From contig SVIK01000044.1 in the NCBI GenBank assembly GCA_015069525.1, forward strand, positions 1-11,750: 11,750 nucleotides of DNA, given 5' to 3'. The stretch comes from Clostridiales bacterium (GTDB lineage Bacteria; Bacillota; Clostridia; Christensenellales; Borkfalkiaceae). Shown here piece by piece: positions 1 to 5,335 of the stretch (position 1 is the first letter of the stretch; each line of letters opens with the position of its first letter). The notes under the pieces were generated by a model, which saw nothing but the letters and a program-made list of their open reading frames with translations, searched no databases and was not told the DNA's origin. A program made the translations under genes and the position numbers.

Positions 1-1526
1 GGGGAGAAGCGGATTTTAACGTGTCCGTACTGTCCGTGTCCGCCCGATTGTTTCTTGTGCTTGCCTTCCGCTTCCGCCGTGCCACGGATAGTTTCGCGGT
101 ACGCAATGCGAGGGGAGGAGAGCTTAATATCCACGCCGTAGCGGGATTTAACCTTTTTCACCAGCGTTTCCAATTGTGCGTCGCCCTGTCCACCCAACAA
201 GATTTCGCCCGTTTCCACGTTCTTTTCCACGGTGAAGGTATAATCTTCTTCTTTCAGTTTGGCAAGCCCTGCGAAAACCTTATCCTCTTCGCCTTTCTTT
301 TCCGCGCTCACCGCCATAAAGAGGGTAGGCTTAGGGAAGTGGATAGGGGTAAAGCGTACTTTTGCATTGACGTCGCAAAGGGTGTCGCCCGTGTTGGTAT
401 TGCCCAACTTATTCACCGCGCCGATATCGCCTGCGCCCAATTCGTCCACCGCTTCCATCTTCTTCCCACGGAGCACGTAAATTTGTCCAATACGTTCTTC
501 GCACTCGGTATTAGAATTCCACACGGTAGAACCGCTTTTGAGCGTTCCGCGGAAGCTCTTAATATAGGAAAGTTTGCCGGAATACGGGTCGATAACCGTC
601 TTAAACACCTGTGCGGCAAACGGTGCGTCTTCGAGGGTACGAAGGGACATCATCTTATCCGTTTGTAAATCTTCCGCCATCGTGTTCAATCTTTCGCGTG
701 CTTGGGGCATATAGGTGACGATTTCGTTTAAGAGGTTGATAACGCCACGGTTTTGTAATGCCGAGCCCGCCATTACGGGAATCGTATTAACGGAAGCAAT
801 ACCCATACGGATACCGCGTATCGTTTCTTCTCTCGTCAAATCTCCCGTTTCGAAATATTTATCGAGCAAGATTTCATCGTTTTCCGCCGCCGTTTCCATA
901 AGGCTTTGTTTCATTTCTTCCACGGCGTCTTTCATATCGTCAGGGATAGCAATTTCTTGCGGTCCGCCTTCCTTAAACAAATACGCACGTTCTTGCAAAG
1001 CGTTGATACAGCCTTGCATTTTGCCGTTTTCCATAATAGGAATTTGAATAGGCGCAATTTTACCCGCATATTTAGCGCGGATAGCGGCTACCGTACCGAG
1101 ATAATCGGCGTTGTCCTTATCCATGCCGTTGATAAAGATAATCAACGGTTTACCAAGCTTTAAGCAATAATCGACGATAGATTCCGCGCCGATAGGGAGG
1201 ACGCCGTTAGCGCCGATAACAAGAAGTGCTCCACCGGCAGCGCGAAGCCCCTCGTTGCGTTCGCCCTCAAAATCGTAATAACCGGGCAAATCGAGTAAAT
1301 TCACTTTCACGTCTTTCCAAACGAGATTGGAGACGGACGTATAGATAGACATTTTCTTGGCTTTTTCCAGCTCGTCAAAATCGGAAACGGTCGTTCCGTC
1401 AGCGACTTTTCCCATACGGTCGATTACACCGCCGTTAAAGAGCATCGCTTCACAAAGCGTCGTTTTCCCTTCTCCGCTGTGTCCGATAATGGCAATATTT
1501 CGGATGTTTTCACCTTGAAATTTCAT
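1..1526 (-). CDS. EF-G-like translation factor GTPase (EF-G paralogue), partial: C-terminus beyond the left edge
   Basis: 508 residues are visible from the ATG at 1526-1524. The rest of domain IV and domain V lie outside the window. The P-loop is GHSGEGKT (residues 15-22), G3 is DLPG (79-82) followed by YYDF, and G4 is NGMD (133-136). Near the left edge the domain IV signature KQSGGHGQYGHVKI is readable. These point to the EF-G-like paralogue family (often called FusA2 or EF-G-like) rather than housekeeping EF-G, which has AHIDAGKTT and DTPGH. The family is related to ribosomal translocases, but its exact role is poorly defined. Tyr replaces the His that follows G3 in true EF-G; from memory this is usual in the paralogue family. 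Gly replacing Lys in NKxD is less expected. The ribosome binding site is a GGGGG run eight bases from the ATG, not a classical AGGAGG. The gene has its own promoter and reads away from the XRE gene. Confidence 0.93.
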   Translation of the reverse strand, partial: MKFQGENIRNIAIIGHSGEGKTTLCEAMLFNGGVIDRMGKVADGTTVSDFDELEKAKKMSIYTSVSNLVWKDVKVNLLDLPGYYDFEGERNEGLRAAGGALLVIGANGVLPIGAESIVDYCLKLGKPLIIFINGMDKDNADYLGTVAAIRAKYAGKIAPIQIPIMENGKMQGCINALQERAYLFKEGGPQEIAIPDDMKDAVEEMKQSLMETAAENDEILLDKYFETGDLTREETIRGIRMGIASVNTIPVMAGSALQNRGVINLLNEIVTYMPQARERLNTMAEDLQTDKMMSLRTLEDAPFAAQVFKTVIDPYSGKLSYIKSFRGTLKSGSTVWNSNTECEERIGQIYVLRGKKMEAVDELGAGDIGAVNKLGNTNTGDTLCDVNAKVRFTPIHFPKPTLFMAVSAEKKGEEDKVFAGLAKLKEEDYTFTVEKNVETGEILLGGQGDAQLETLVKKVKSRYGVDIKLSSPRIAYRETIRGTAEAEGKHKKQSGGHGQYGHVKIRFS

Positions 1527-1600
1527 AAATAATACCCCCAATTTTGGTTTGAAATGTTCTTTTCCAACGAAAAACGCTGTTTAACTGAAAAGTTTTAACT

Positions 1601-1629
1601 ATTATAATATAAATACGCACAAAATTCAA
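1601..1629 (-). promoter_or_regulatory. Promoter of the EF-G-like gene
   Basis: On the minus strand TTGAAT (1629-1624) and TATAAT (1606-1601) are separated by 17 bases. Transcription would start near 1594, giving a leader of roughly 70 bases before the ATG at 1526. It lies downstream of the 1662-1699 terminator, so this gene does not depend on the second minus-strand promoter at 1736-1764. Confidence 0.75.
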
Positions 1630-1661
1630 GGGGTTTTGGAAAAAAAGTTTATAAGAGGTCC

Positions 1662-1699
1662 AAAAATAAAAACCCGCCTTATTATAAAGACGGATTTTT
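1662..1699 (-). terminator. Rho-independent terminator on the minus strand
   Basis: An 11-bp stem is formed by 1699-1689 and 1678-1668 around a 10-base loop. It contains two G-U pairs when read on the minus strand; on the plus strand these become mismatches, so the hairpin is oriented to the minus strand. The minus strand then runs into a T-rich tract (complement of 1662-1670). It sits between two minus-strand promoters, so it ends whatever starts at the upstream one. Confidence 0.7.
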
Positions 1700-1729
1700 A
1701 CCGTGCGACAACGAACGAAGCTTGGCTGT
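1664..1729 (-). ncRNA. Candidate short (about 65-nt) non-coding transcript under XRE control
   Basis: A consensus-quality promoter at 1736-1764 predicts a start at A1729, and a rho-independent terminator ends the transcript near 1664. The interval holds no ATG and no ribosome binding site followed by a usable reading frame. The 5' part (1729-1700) is unpaired or weakly folded and the 3' part is the terminator stem, the usual shape of a small trans-acting RNA. No known RNA family was recognised. It could instead be a leader with an attenuator for the EF-G-like gene, or a by-product of divergent transcription. The call rests on promoter and terminator only. Confidence 0.35.
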
Positions 1730-1735
1730 AAAAAT

Positions 1736-1764
1736 AGTATACTCCACAAATATGTGGATGTCAA
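1736..1764 (-). promoter_or_regulatory. Strong minus-strand promoter with an operator in its spacer
   Basis: TTGACA (1764-1759) and TATACT (1741-1736) lie exactly 17 bases apart on the minus strand. The palindrome at 1744-1757 fills almost the whole spacer, so a bound protein would block RNA polymerase. The -10 lies in the 8-bp palindrome AGTATACT (1736-1743), so a TATACT also reads on the plus strand, but no -35 was found for it there. Confidence 0.7.
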
Positions 1765-1785
1765 GCATTTTCCACAAAAATGTGG
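1744..1785. promoter_or_regulatory. Twin palindromic operators CCACA-N4-TGTGG
   Basis: Two 14-bp sites with perfect 5-base arms, CCACAAATATGTGG (1744-1757) and CCACAAAAATGTGG (1772-1785), have centres 28 bp apart. The first lies inside the minus-strand promoter spacer and the second between that promoter and the XRE start codon at 1812. Paired dyads beside a small HTH gene are typical of autoregulating repressors, so the XRE protein is the inferred ligand. No known regulator is assigned to this motif here. Confidence 0.6.
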
Positions 1786-1811
1786 CAAAATTATTATAAG
1801 GAGATAAAGAT

Positions 1812-2006
1812 ATGAATTACGGAGAAGCAATGAAGCAACAACGTCTTGCTTGTGGGAAAAGCCTTTTGCAAGTAGAAAAGGACACGGGTATATCCAATCA
1901 AAACCTTTCCCGCTGGGAAAGAAACGAAGTATTGCCTAATATTCATGCTTGTGTCCAACTTGCTAAATATTACGGGATAACGATAGAAGAATTGATTGGC
2001 ATTTAG
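1812..2006 (+). CDS. Small XRE-family helix-turn-helix transcriptional regulator
   Basis: This 64-residue protein is essentially one Cro/CI-type helix-turn-helix domain with no sensor or oligomerisation domain. Helix 2 lies around residues 18-25. The turn GIS and the recognition helix NQNLSRWERNE (about 29-39) follow, with the family's characteristic S-R-W-E-R-N-E. The C-terminal helix has the typical AKYYGITIEELIGI ending. The AAGGAGA site at 1798-1804 stands seven bases before the ATG. Twin dyads at 1744-1785 just upstream suggest it controls itself and the divergent short transcript. The stop is two bases before the -35 of the cysteine desulfurase promoter, so it could also affect that gene. 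Its signal is unknown. No plus-strand promoter for it could be assigned with confidence. Confidence 0.88.
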   Translation: MNYGEAMKQQRLACGKSLLQVEKDTGISNQNLSRWERNEVLPNIHACVQLAKYYGITIEELIGI

Positions 2007-2007
2007 G

Positions 2008-2037
2008 TTGACAAGCAGTAAAGGAAAGTCGTATAAT
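2008..2037 (+). promoter_or_regulatory. Promoter of the cysteine desulfurase gene
   Basis: TTGACA (2008-2013) and TATAAT (2032-2037) are 18 bases apart, starting two bases after the XRE stop codon. The predicted start falls at or within a base or two of A2044, the first base of the ATG, so the mRNA would be leaderless. A weak AAAGGA at 2020-2025 lies inside the promoter spacer and could only serve readthrough transcripts. Confidence 0.65.
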
Positions 2038-2043
2038 AAAATT

Positions 2044-3183
2044 ATGGAACAAAGAATTTACTTCGACCACGCGGCGACGACCCCCGTGGACAAACGGGTA
2101 GCAGAAAAAATGTTGCCCTATATCACGGAAATTTTCGGCAATGCCGATTCTCCGCACGCCGTCGGTCGCACGGCTATGTGCGCGGTAGACGAAGCGCGCG
2201 ATACGATAGCGACGCTCATCAACGCCCAGCCTAGCGAAGTGTATTTCACGTCGGGCGGTACGGAAGCGGACAATTGGGCGATGATAGGCGGTGCGCTTGC
2301 AAAACGCAAAGAGGGCAGAAACGAAATCGTGCTTTCCTCTATCGAACATCACGCCGTTTTATCCTCTGCCCAGCGTTTGGAAAAAGCGGGCTTTACCGTG
2401 CGCTATTTGCCCGTAAACGAAGGGGGCATGGTCGAGTCGAGCGCGATAGAAGAAGCGGTAAACGAGCATACGGCTATCGTATGTTTAATGTCGGCGAACA
2501 ACGAAACGGGCGTTTTGCAACCGATTGATAAAGCGGAGGAAATCGCGCATAGAAAGGGTGCGCTCTTTTTCACGGACGCCGTGCAATACGCGCCGTATAT
2601 GCCGATAGACGTCAAAAAAATGAAGGTAGATATGCTTTCCTTTTCCGCCCATAAATTCTACGGCCCGAAAGGGGTAGGCGTCTTGTATATCAAAAGCGGG
2701 GTAAAGGTAGAAAAGCTCGTCGGTGGCGGGGAACAAGAACGTGGCATGCGCGGGGGTACGCTCAACGTGCCCGCAATCGTGGGTATGGCAAAGGCGTACG
2801 AAATTGCGTGTGCGGAGCGTGCGGAAACGAACGAAAAATTGCGCTTTCTTTGCACGAAATTTTTAGAAGAACTCGCTCCCATCGAGGGGATAACGCGCAA
2901 CGGCGTGGGGGATAACGTACTTCCGTCGGTGGTAAATTTGCGCCTTGACGGGGTGGAGAACACGGCGTTTTTGTTCAATATGGATTTAAACGGCGTTTGC
3001 CTTTCCGCAGGGAGCGCATGCGCAAGCGCTTCTATCAAGCCCAGCCACGTGTTGACGGCAATGGGATTGACGGAGAAGCAGTCGAAAGAGAGCGTGCGTT
3101 TCAGCTTCGGCAAAAACAATACGGAGGAAGAAATTCTCCTTGGGGCGCGCTTGACGGCGCAGTTCATTAAAAAATTGCGTTAA
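2044..3183 (+). CDS. nifS: Cysteine desulfurase, NifS/IscS family
   Basis: This PLP enzyme removes sulfur from L-cysteine, giving alanine and an enzyme persulfide that feeds Fe-S clusters and tRNA thiolation. The protein has 379 residues, the normal size. Landmarks are YFDHAATTP (6-14), SGGTEADNW (70-78), the ring-stacking His in EHH (101-103), Asp178 and Gln181 in TDAVQ, the PLP lysine Lys204 in SAHKFYGPKG, and the persulfide-forming Cys326 in SAGSACASAS. The frame stays open upstream to 1996, but the ATG at 2044 places the family's usual start (MxxxIYFDHAATTP) at residue 1. No scaffold gene (nifU/iscU) or mnmA is adjacent. The next gene is a ferredoxin, itself an Fe-S protein. The distinction between a NifS and an IscS role cannot be made from sequence alone. 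Confidence 0.95.
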   Translation: MEQRIYFDHAATTPVDKRVAEKMLPYITEIFGNADSPHAVGRTAMCAVDEARDTIATLINAQPSEVYFTSGGTEADNWAMIGGALAKRKEGRNEIVLSSIEHHAVLSSAQRLEKAGFTVRYLPVNEGGMVESSAIEEAVNEHTAIVCLMSANNETGVLQPIDKAEEIAHRKGALFFTDAVQYAPYMPIDVKKMKVDMLSFSAHKFYGPKGVGVLYIKSGVKVEKLVGGGEQERGMRGGTLNVPAIVGMAKAYEIACAERAETNEKLRFLCTKFLEELAPIEGITRNGVGDNVLPSVVNLRLDGVENTAFLFNMDLNGVCLSAGSACASASIKPSHVLTAMGLTEKQSKESVRFSFGKNNTEEEILLGARLTAQFIKKLR

Positions 3184-3212
3184 AATCTTGTAAAAAAAGC
3201 GATATAAAGTTC

Positions 3213-3241
3213 TTTACTAATCAAAAAAAATGTGTTATAAT
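3213..3241 (+). promoter_or_regulatory. Promoter of the ferredoxin gene
   Basis: TTTACT (3213-3218) and a perfect TATAAT (3236-3241) are 17 bases apart. The predicted start is near 3248. The leader is short and holds a good GGAGG at 3260-3264, eight bases before the ATG. The AT-rich spacer fits strong constitutive expression. Confidence 0.7.
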
Positions 3242-3272
3242 AAAAATAGACCAAAAATCGGAGGTAAAAAAA

Positions 3273-3443
3273 ATGGCACACGTTATTACGGACGAATGCT
3301 TGGCTTGCGGTGCTTGTGCAGATACCTGCCCTGTGGGAGCGATTTCCTTGGGTGACAACGGTATTTACGTAATCAACGACGAATGCGTTGATTGTGGCGC
3401 TTGCGAAGACGGATGCCCCGTTGGCGCAATCAAAGCGGAATAA
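3273..3443 (+). CDS. 2[4Fe-4S] ferredoxin
   Basis: This 56-residue protein starts MAHVITDECL and carries two complete CxxCxxCxxxCP motifs: Cys9/12/15/19 and Cys38/41/44/48. Each motif holds three ligands for one [4Fe-4S] cluster, and its fourth Cys ligates the other cluster, as in clostridial ferredoxins. The length and the internal two-fold repeat match the classical family. It is a soluble low-potential electron carrier of anaerobes, serving pyruvate:ferredoxin oxidoreductases, hydrogenases and similar enzymes. The gene has its own promoter, a strong GGAGG site and its own terminator, so it is probably a monocistronic, highly expressed gene rather than part of the desulfurase operon. Confidence 0.97.
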   Translation: MAHVITDECLACGACADTCPVGAISLGDNGIYVINDECVDCGACEDGCPVGAIKAE

Positions 3444-3460
3444 TCGAATTTGAAAACAAG

Positions 3461-3488
3461 AAAAGGCTTCGTAGGAAGTCTTTTTTTG
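3461..3488 (+). terminator. Rho-independent terminator of the ferredoxin gene
   Basis: A 10-bp stem with one G-U pair (3461-3470 with 3475-3484) and a GTAG loop runs directly into a seven-T tract (3481-3487), 18 bases after the stop codon. Confidence 0.85.
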
Positions 3489-3532
3489 TTGCCAAAAATA
3501 TCGCCACGCCCCGTCTTGAAATGTTTTTTTTG

Positions 3533-3570
3533 CAAAATAAAACCCCGAACGGTATTTCCCGTTCGGGGTT
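3533..3570 (-). terminator. Rho-independent terminator of the 66-residue protein gene
   Basis: A perfect 12-bp stem (3541-3552 with 3559-3570), GC-rich in its middle, surrounds a six-base loop. On the minus strand it is followed by TTATTTTG, and it starts about 10 bases past the minus-strand stop codon. The plus side has no T tract, so it serves the minus-strand gene. Confidence 0.85.
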
Positions 3571-3579
3571 CGTACGCGA

Positions 3580-3780
3580 TTATTGACAAAAATCGGGAAA
3601 AACTTCCTCCAATTCGCAGTCGCACACTTGTTTTACTCGGTCGAGATAATTGCGGGCGCGTGTTGCCAGCCCCGCCAACTTTTTACTCAAACCGAGCGCC
3701 AGCTTCTCGATAAGCCCAACCAAAAAGGGCACGATATAGCCGACTTGACGCAAAAACTTCATAAATTTGGCTTTCTTCAT
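3580..3780 (-). CDS. Hypothetical small protein (66 residues), membrane-active or amphipathic
   Basis: I do not recognise a family. Translation is well supported: AAAGGAG stands eight bases before the ATG, a promoter lies upstream, and a strong terminator follows immediately. The N-terminus is basic (MKKAKFMKFLRQ). Two hydrophobic stretches follow, residues 13-24 (VGYIVPFLVGLI) and 27-38 (with a KK pair inside), then a basic segment around 41-51 and an acidic tail with Cys53, Cys55 and Cys65. The hydrophobic part is short for a membrane span and may be amphipathic. It is an isolated single gene between convergent and divergent neighbours, with an unusually long leader (3781-3930). It could be a small membrane-associated regulator or toxin-like peptide, but nothing in the sequence decides this. 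Confidence 0.75.
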   Translation of the reverse strand: MKKAKFMKFLRQVGYIVPFLVGLIEKLALGLSKKLAGLATRARNYLDRVKQVCDCELEEVFPDFCQ

Positions 3781-3930
3781 AAAACAAACTCCTTTTTTGG
3801 CTTTCTTTTTAAGCCAAGCGTTTTATTTTTTGTCTGTGCCGTGCAAAGCCAGCACAGACGGTTTCGCCGAAAAAAGCCTGCGTCCATTTGGGAAGAAAAC
3901 GGGGAGGGGACACCGTTTTCCGTCCGTTGC
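3781..3930 (-). promoter_or_regulatory. Long structured 5' leader of the 66-residue protein gene
   Basis: About 150 bases separate the predicted transcription start (near 3930) from the ATG. Read on the minus strand there are three helices. The first is an 8-bp stem GAAAACGG/CCGTTTTC. The second is an 8-bp stem GTCTGTGC/GCACAGAC around 3859-3832, with an alternative pairing that uses an overlapping CCG..GTGC / GCAC..GG. The third is a 7-bp stem TTGGCTT/AAGCCAA whose 3' side ends just before the AAAGGAG site. Competing helices close to a ribosome binding site are what a cis-regulatory RNA would show. It matched no riboswitch consensus I know. Confidence 0.4.
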
Positions 3931-3936
3931 GCGTAT

Positions 3937-3964
3937 AGTATAGCGCATTTTTCGCACTTGTCAA
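3937..3964 (-). promoter_or_regulatory. Promoter of the 66-residue protein gene
   Basis: On the minus strand TTGACA (3964-3959) and TATACT (3942-3937) are 16 bases apart. The predicted start is near 3930. It diverges from the ruvC promoter about 75 bp away; the A/T-rich stretch between them shows no clear operator. Confidence 0.7.
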
Positions 3965-4036
3965 GGGGGGACTTTCGCTTTTTTTTATAAAAAAGTGAAA
4001 AATTTTTTCAATCGCCAATGGAAAGGGAAAAGAGCC

Positions 4037-4065
4037 TTGACATTTTCTTTCGTTTGCGGTATAAT
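4037..4065 (+). promoter_or_regulatory. Promoter of the ruvCAB-queA operon
   Basis: TTGACA (4037-4042) and TATAAT (4060-4065) match the consensus perfectly with 17-base spacing. Transcription should start near 4072, leaving a leader of only about 14 bases that is almost wholly the ribosome binding site (GGAGAAAGG). No LexA-type inverted repeat was found over it. Confidence 0.8.
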
Positions 4066-4085
4066 AAAGCGAGTGGAGAAAGGGC

Positions 4086-4712
4086 ATGATTATTTTAGGG
4101 ATAGACCCAGGTCTTGCGACGTTAGGGTACGGCGTTATAGAAAAGGACGATAGAGGAAACTGTCGGGCGATAGACTGCGGTGTCGTGACGACGCCCAAGC
4201 AAGAGAGTTTGCCCGTTCGCCTTGCCCAGCTCGAAGAGGGGTTGCAAAAGATTTTAGATACTTATAAACCGGACGAGATTGCGATGGAGGAGCTGTTTTT
4301 CTCCAAGAACATCACGACGGGTATTGCGGTAGCGCACGCAAGAGGGGTTGCCCTCCTCACCTGCGTAAAGGCGTGCGGAAAGCTGTACGAATACACGCCC
4401 ATGCAAATCAAGCAAGCGATAACGGGCTACGGCAATGCAGATAAAAAGCAAATGCAAACGGTGGTAGCGTCGCTGTTGAAATTGAAAAGCGTACCCAAGC
4501 CGGACGATGCCGCCGACGCGTTGGGCGTAGCGCTTTGCCACGCGTTCACCAACCGCTTTGGTGAGTTGTTCGCCGTGGGGAACATGACGAGAACGAAAGG
4601 CAAGAACACGGCGGGGGATATCGCCACGCAAATGATTGCGGAAGCGGAACGCCGTCGCGCGGAAAAGGTAGCCCAAGCCCGCGCGAAACAAATGGAAAAG
4701 GGAGAGAAATAA
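4086..4712 (+). CDS. ruvC: Crossover junction endodeoxyribonuclease RuvC
   Basis: RuvC is the dimeric, Mg-dependent nuclease that cuts Holliday junctions symmetrically, working with RuvAB in recombination repair. The acidic catalytic set is complete: Asp7 in GIDPGLATLGYG, Glu68 in MEELFF, and Asp141 and Asp144 in PDDAADALGVALCH. The GYGNADKKQM segment (114-123) supplies the conserved basic residue. The core ends around residue 160. A lysine/arginine-rich tail of about 45 residues then takes the protein to 208, against roughly 160-175 in most relatives. The stop overlaps the ruvA start (TAATG), indicating translational coupling. It is the first gene of the operon. Confidence 0.97.
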   Translation: MIILGIDPGLATLGYGVIEKDDRGNCRAIDCGVVTTPKQESLPVRLAQLEEGLQKILDTYKPDEIAMEELFFSKNITTGIAVAHARGVALLTCVKACGKLYEYTPMQIKQAITGYGNADKKQMQTVVASLLKLKSVPKPDDAADALGVALCHAFTNRFGELFAVGNMTRTKGKNTAGDIATQMIAEAERRRAEKVAQARAKQMEKGEK

Positions 4713-5323
4713 TGATAGCGTATTTAAGAGGTCGCGTGCTTGCTATCGCAAGCGAAACGGCAATATTGGACGTCAACGGCATTGGCTATGAAATTTACTG
4801 CTCGGGCGGTGCGTTTCGAAAACTGACCGTAGGCGAAACGGCGGAATTATATACGTATATGCAAGTAAAAGAGGACGGCGTCACGCTGTTTGGTTTTGCC
4901 ACGACGGCGGAAAAGGAGCTGTTTTTAAAAATCACGTCCGTATCGGGGGTTGGCCCGAAGCTCGGCATATCGGTATTGACGAGCATGAGCGGGGACGAGC
5001 TTGCCACCGCAATTGCAACGGCGGACGTAAAACGTCTTTCGTCGGCGAAGGGTATGGGCAAAAAGACGGCGGAGAAAATCGTATTGGAACTGCACGGCAA
5101 AATCTCTGCGACGGAGGTTATGAACGCTTCGGAGGACGTCTTTACAGCAAAATTAAAAGGGACGGCAACGCCCGTCAACAAGGAAGACGAAGAGGCGATA
5201 GAGGCGCTCGTTGGGCTTGGATTTACCAAGAACGAAAGCGTACAAGCGATTAAGCGCGCAAGAGAAAACGGCGCGAAAACGACGGAAGAAATTATCAGGA
5301 AAGCGTTGCAGGCGAGCTTTTAA
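4712..5323 (+). CDS. ruvA: Holliday junction branch migration protein RuvA
   Basis: RuvA binds four-way junctions as a tetramer or octamer and loads the RuvB motor. The 203-residue protein shows all three domains: the N-terminal OB fold beginning MIAYLRGRVL (1-62), two helix-hairpin-helix motifs (SVSGVGPKLG near 76-85 and SAKGMGKKTA at 111-120), and the flexible C-terminal domain III (about 157-203) that contacts RuvB. The linker around 140-157 is of normal length. It starts inside the ruvC stop codon and is followed 12 bases later by ruvB. Confidence 0.97.
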   Translation: MIAYLRGRVLAIASETAILDVNGIGYEIYCSGGAFRKLTVGETAELYTYMQVKEDGVTLFGFATTAEKELFLKITSVSGVGPKLGISVLTSMSGDELATAIATADVKRLSSAKGMGKKTAEKIVLELHGKISATEVMNASEDVFTAKLKGTATPVNKEDEEAIEALVGLGFTKNESVQAIKRARENGAKTTEEIIRKALQASF

Positions 5324-5335
5324 CGGGGAAGACAA

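Noticed and set aside
21..668. A long plus-strand open frame of 215 codons.
   Set aside because: It lies antisense to the EF-G-like gene, has no ribosome binding site and no family resemblance; the minus-strand frame shows clear EF-G motifs.
1744..1785. Possible DnaA boxes: CCACA/TGTGG resemble part of TTATCCACA.
   Set aside because: The best match is 8 of 9 (TTTTCCACA at 1768-1776) and the others are 7 of 9; the perfect dyad symmetry and position in a promoter spacer fit a repressor operator better.
1786..1811. Plus-strand promoter for the XRE gene using TTTCCA and TATTAT (1792-1797).
   Set aside because: Its start would fall inside or after the ribosome binding site at 1798-1804, so the true promoter is not assigned.
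3781..3930. Leader compared with riboswitch classes such as c-di-GMP-I and fluoride, and with the small SRP RNA.
   Set aside because: Some short words look similar (for example GACGCAGGC), but the conserved cores are missing. A covariance-model search would decide it.
3583..3990. A 135-codon plus-strand frame opposite the 66-residue protein and its leader.
   Set aside because: No ribosome binding site or promoter fits it, whereas the minus-strand gene has promoter, ribosome binding site and terminator.
3966..4085. LexA-type or other operator over the ruvC promoter.
   Set aside because: No convincing inverted repeat was found there, and no AACC/GGTT box like those at feoA.
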